Positions 63,979 to 64,000 of a stretch of DNA of 64,000 nucleotides are shown here, one piece after another; the stretch's first letter is position 1, and each line of letters begins with the position of its first letter. A program made the position numbers and the translations under genes. Origin of the DNA: Ophiura sarsii (Eukaryota > Echinodermata > Ophiuroidea > Amphilepidida > Ophiuridae); contig CM069449.1 of the NCBI GenBank assembly GCA_035610835.1, positions 41,089,098-41,153,097 of the forward strand, in the 5' to 3' direction. The notes beneath the pieces were generated by a model that searched no databases, had not been told where the DNA came from, and worked only from the letters and a program-made list of their open reading frames with translations.

Positions 63979-64000
63979 CGGACAACGATGATAATGTGTT

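Overview
The window is animal nuclear DNA. It is AT-rich, has short exons joined by long introns with GT..AG borders, holds one 100-base assembly gap, and is densely packed with short non-autonomous DNA transposons. One of the two genes, IFT57, is recognised with confidence. The repeat types (TIR elements with TTAA, TA, TTA or 8-bp target duplications, tRNA-like modules and long G or C runs) suit a marine invertebrate, perhaps an echinoderm or hemichordate. That taxonomic guess is inference only.

Gene layout. A plus-strand gene of ten coding exons spans 5951-38858. All splice phases agree, the joined reading frame is exactly 1542 nt (513 codons plus stop), and an in-frame stop lies just before the start ATG. 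I do not recognise the protein. It has a short N-terminus, a disordered Pro/Ser/Arg-rich part of about 170 residues, and an acidic, alpha-helical C-terminal half. On the minus strand, 53613-62569 carries the last five coding exons of IFT57, an intraflagellar transport complex B subunit (233 residues in this window). Its N-terminal exons lie beyond the right edge. The two genes converge on 39-53 kb, which holds no supported coding sequence.

Region by region. 0-5 kb: a 40-bp minisatellite, G/C homopolymers, an assembly gap, a fold-back element and a TTA-flanked MITE. 5.9-11.4 kb: exons 1 and 2. 11.3-12.6 kb: a 97-bp tandem array that repeats the 3' end of exon 2 together with its 5' splice site, invaded by a hAT-like MITE. 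13-24.9 kb (rest of the 13.5-kb intron 2): nested elements, including a 2.9-kb TIR element strewn with a 17-bp motif. 24.9-38.9 kb: exons 3-10 separated by mariner-like, hAT-like, TTAA-type and palindromic elements, arrays of 26-bp palindromes, and a partly duplicated exon 8. 39-53 kb: repeats and featureless AT-rich DNA. 53.6-62.6 kb: IFT57, whose largest visible intron is built from a 42-bp minisatellite present in both orientations. 62.6-64 kb: repeats only.

The transposon families nest in one another with intact target duplications, so their relative insertion order can be read directly. Several insertions or duplications touch splice signals: the exon 2 donor array, the exon 8 acceptor duplication, and a MITE ending about 10 nt from an IFT57 donor.
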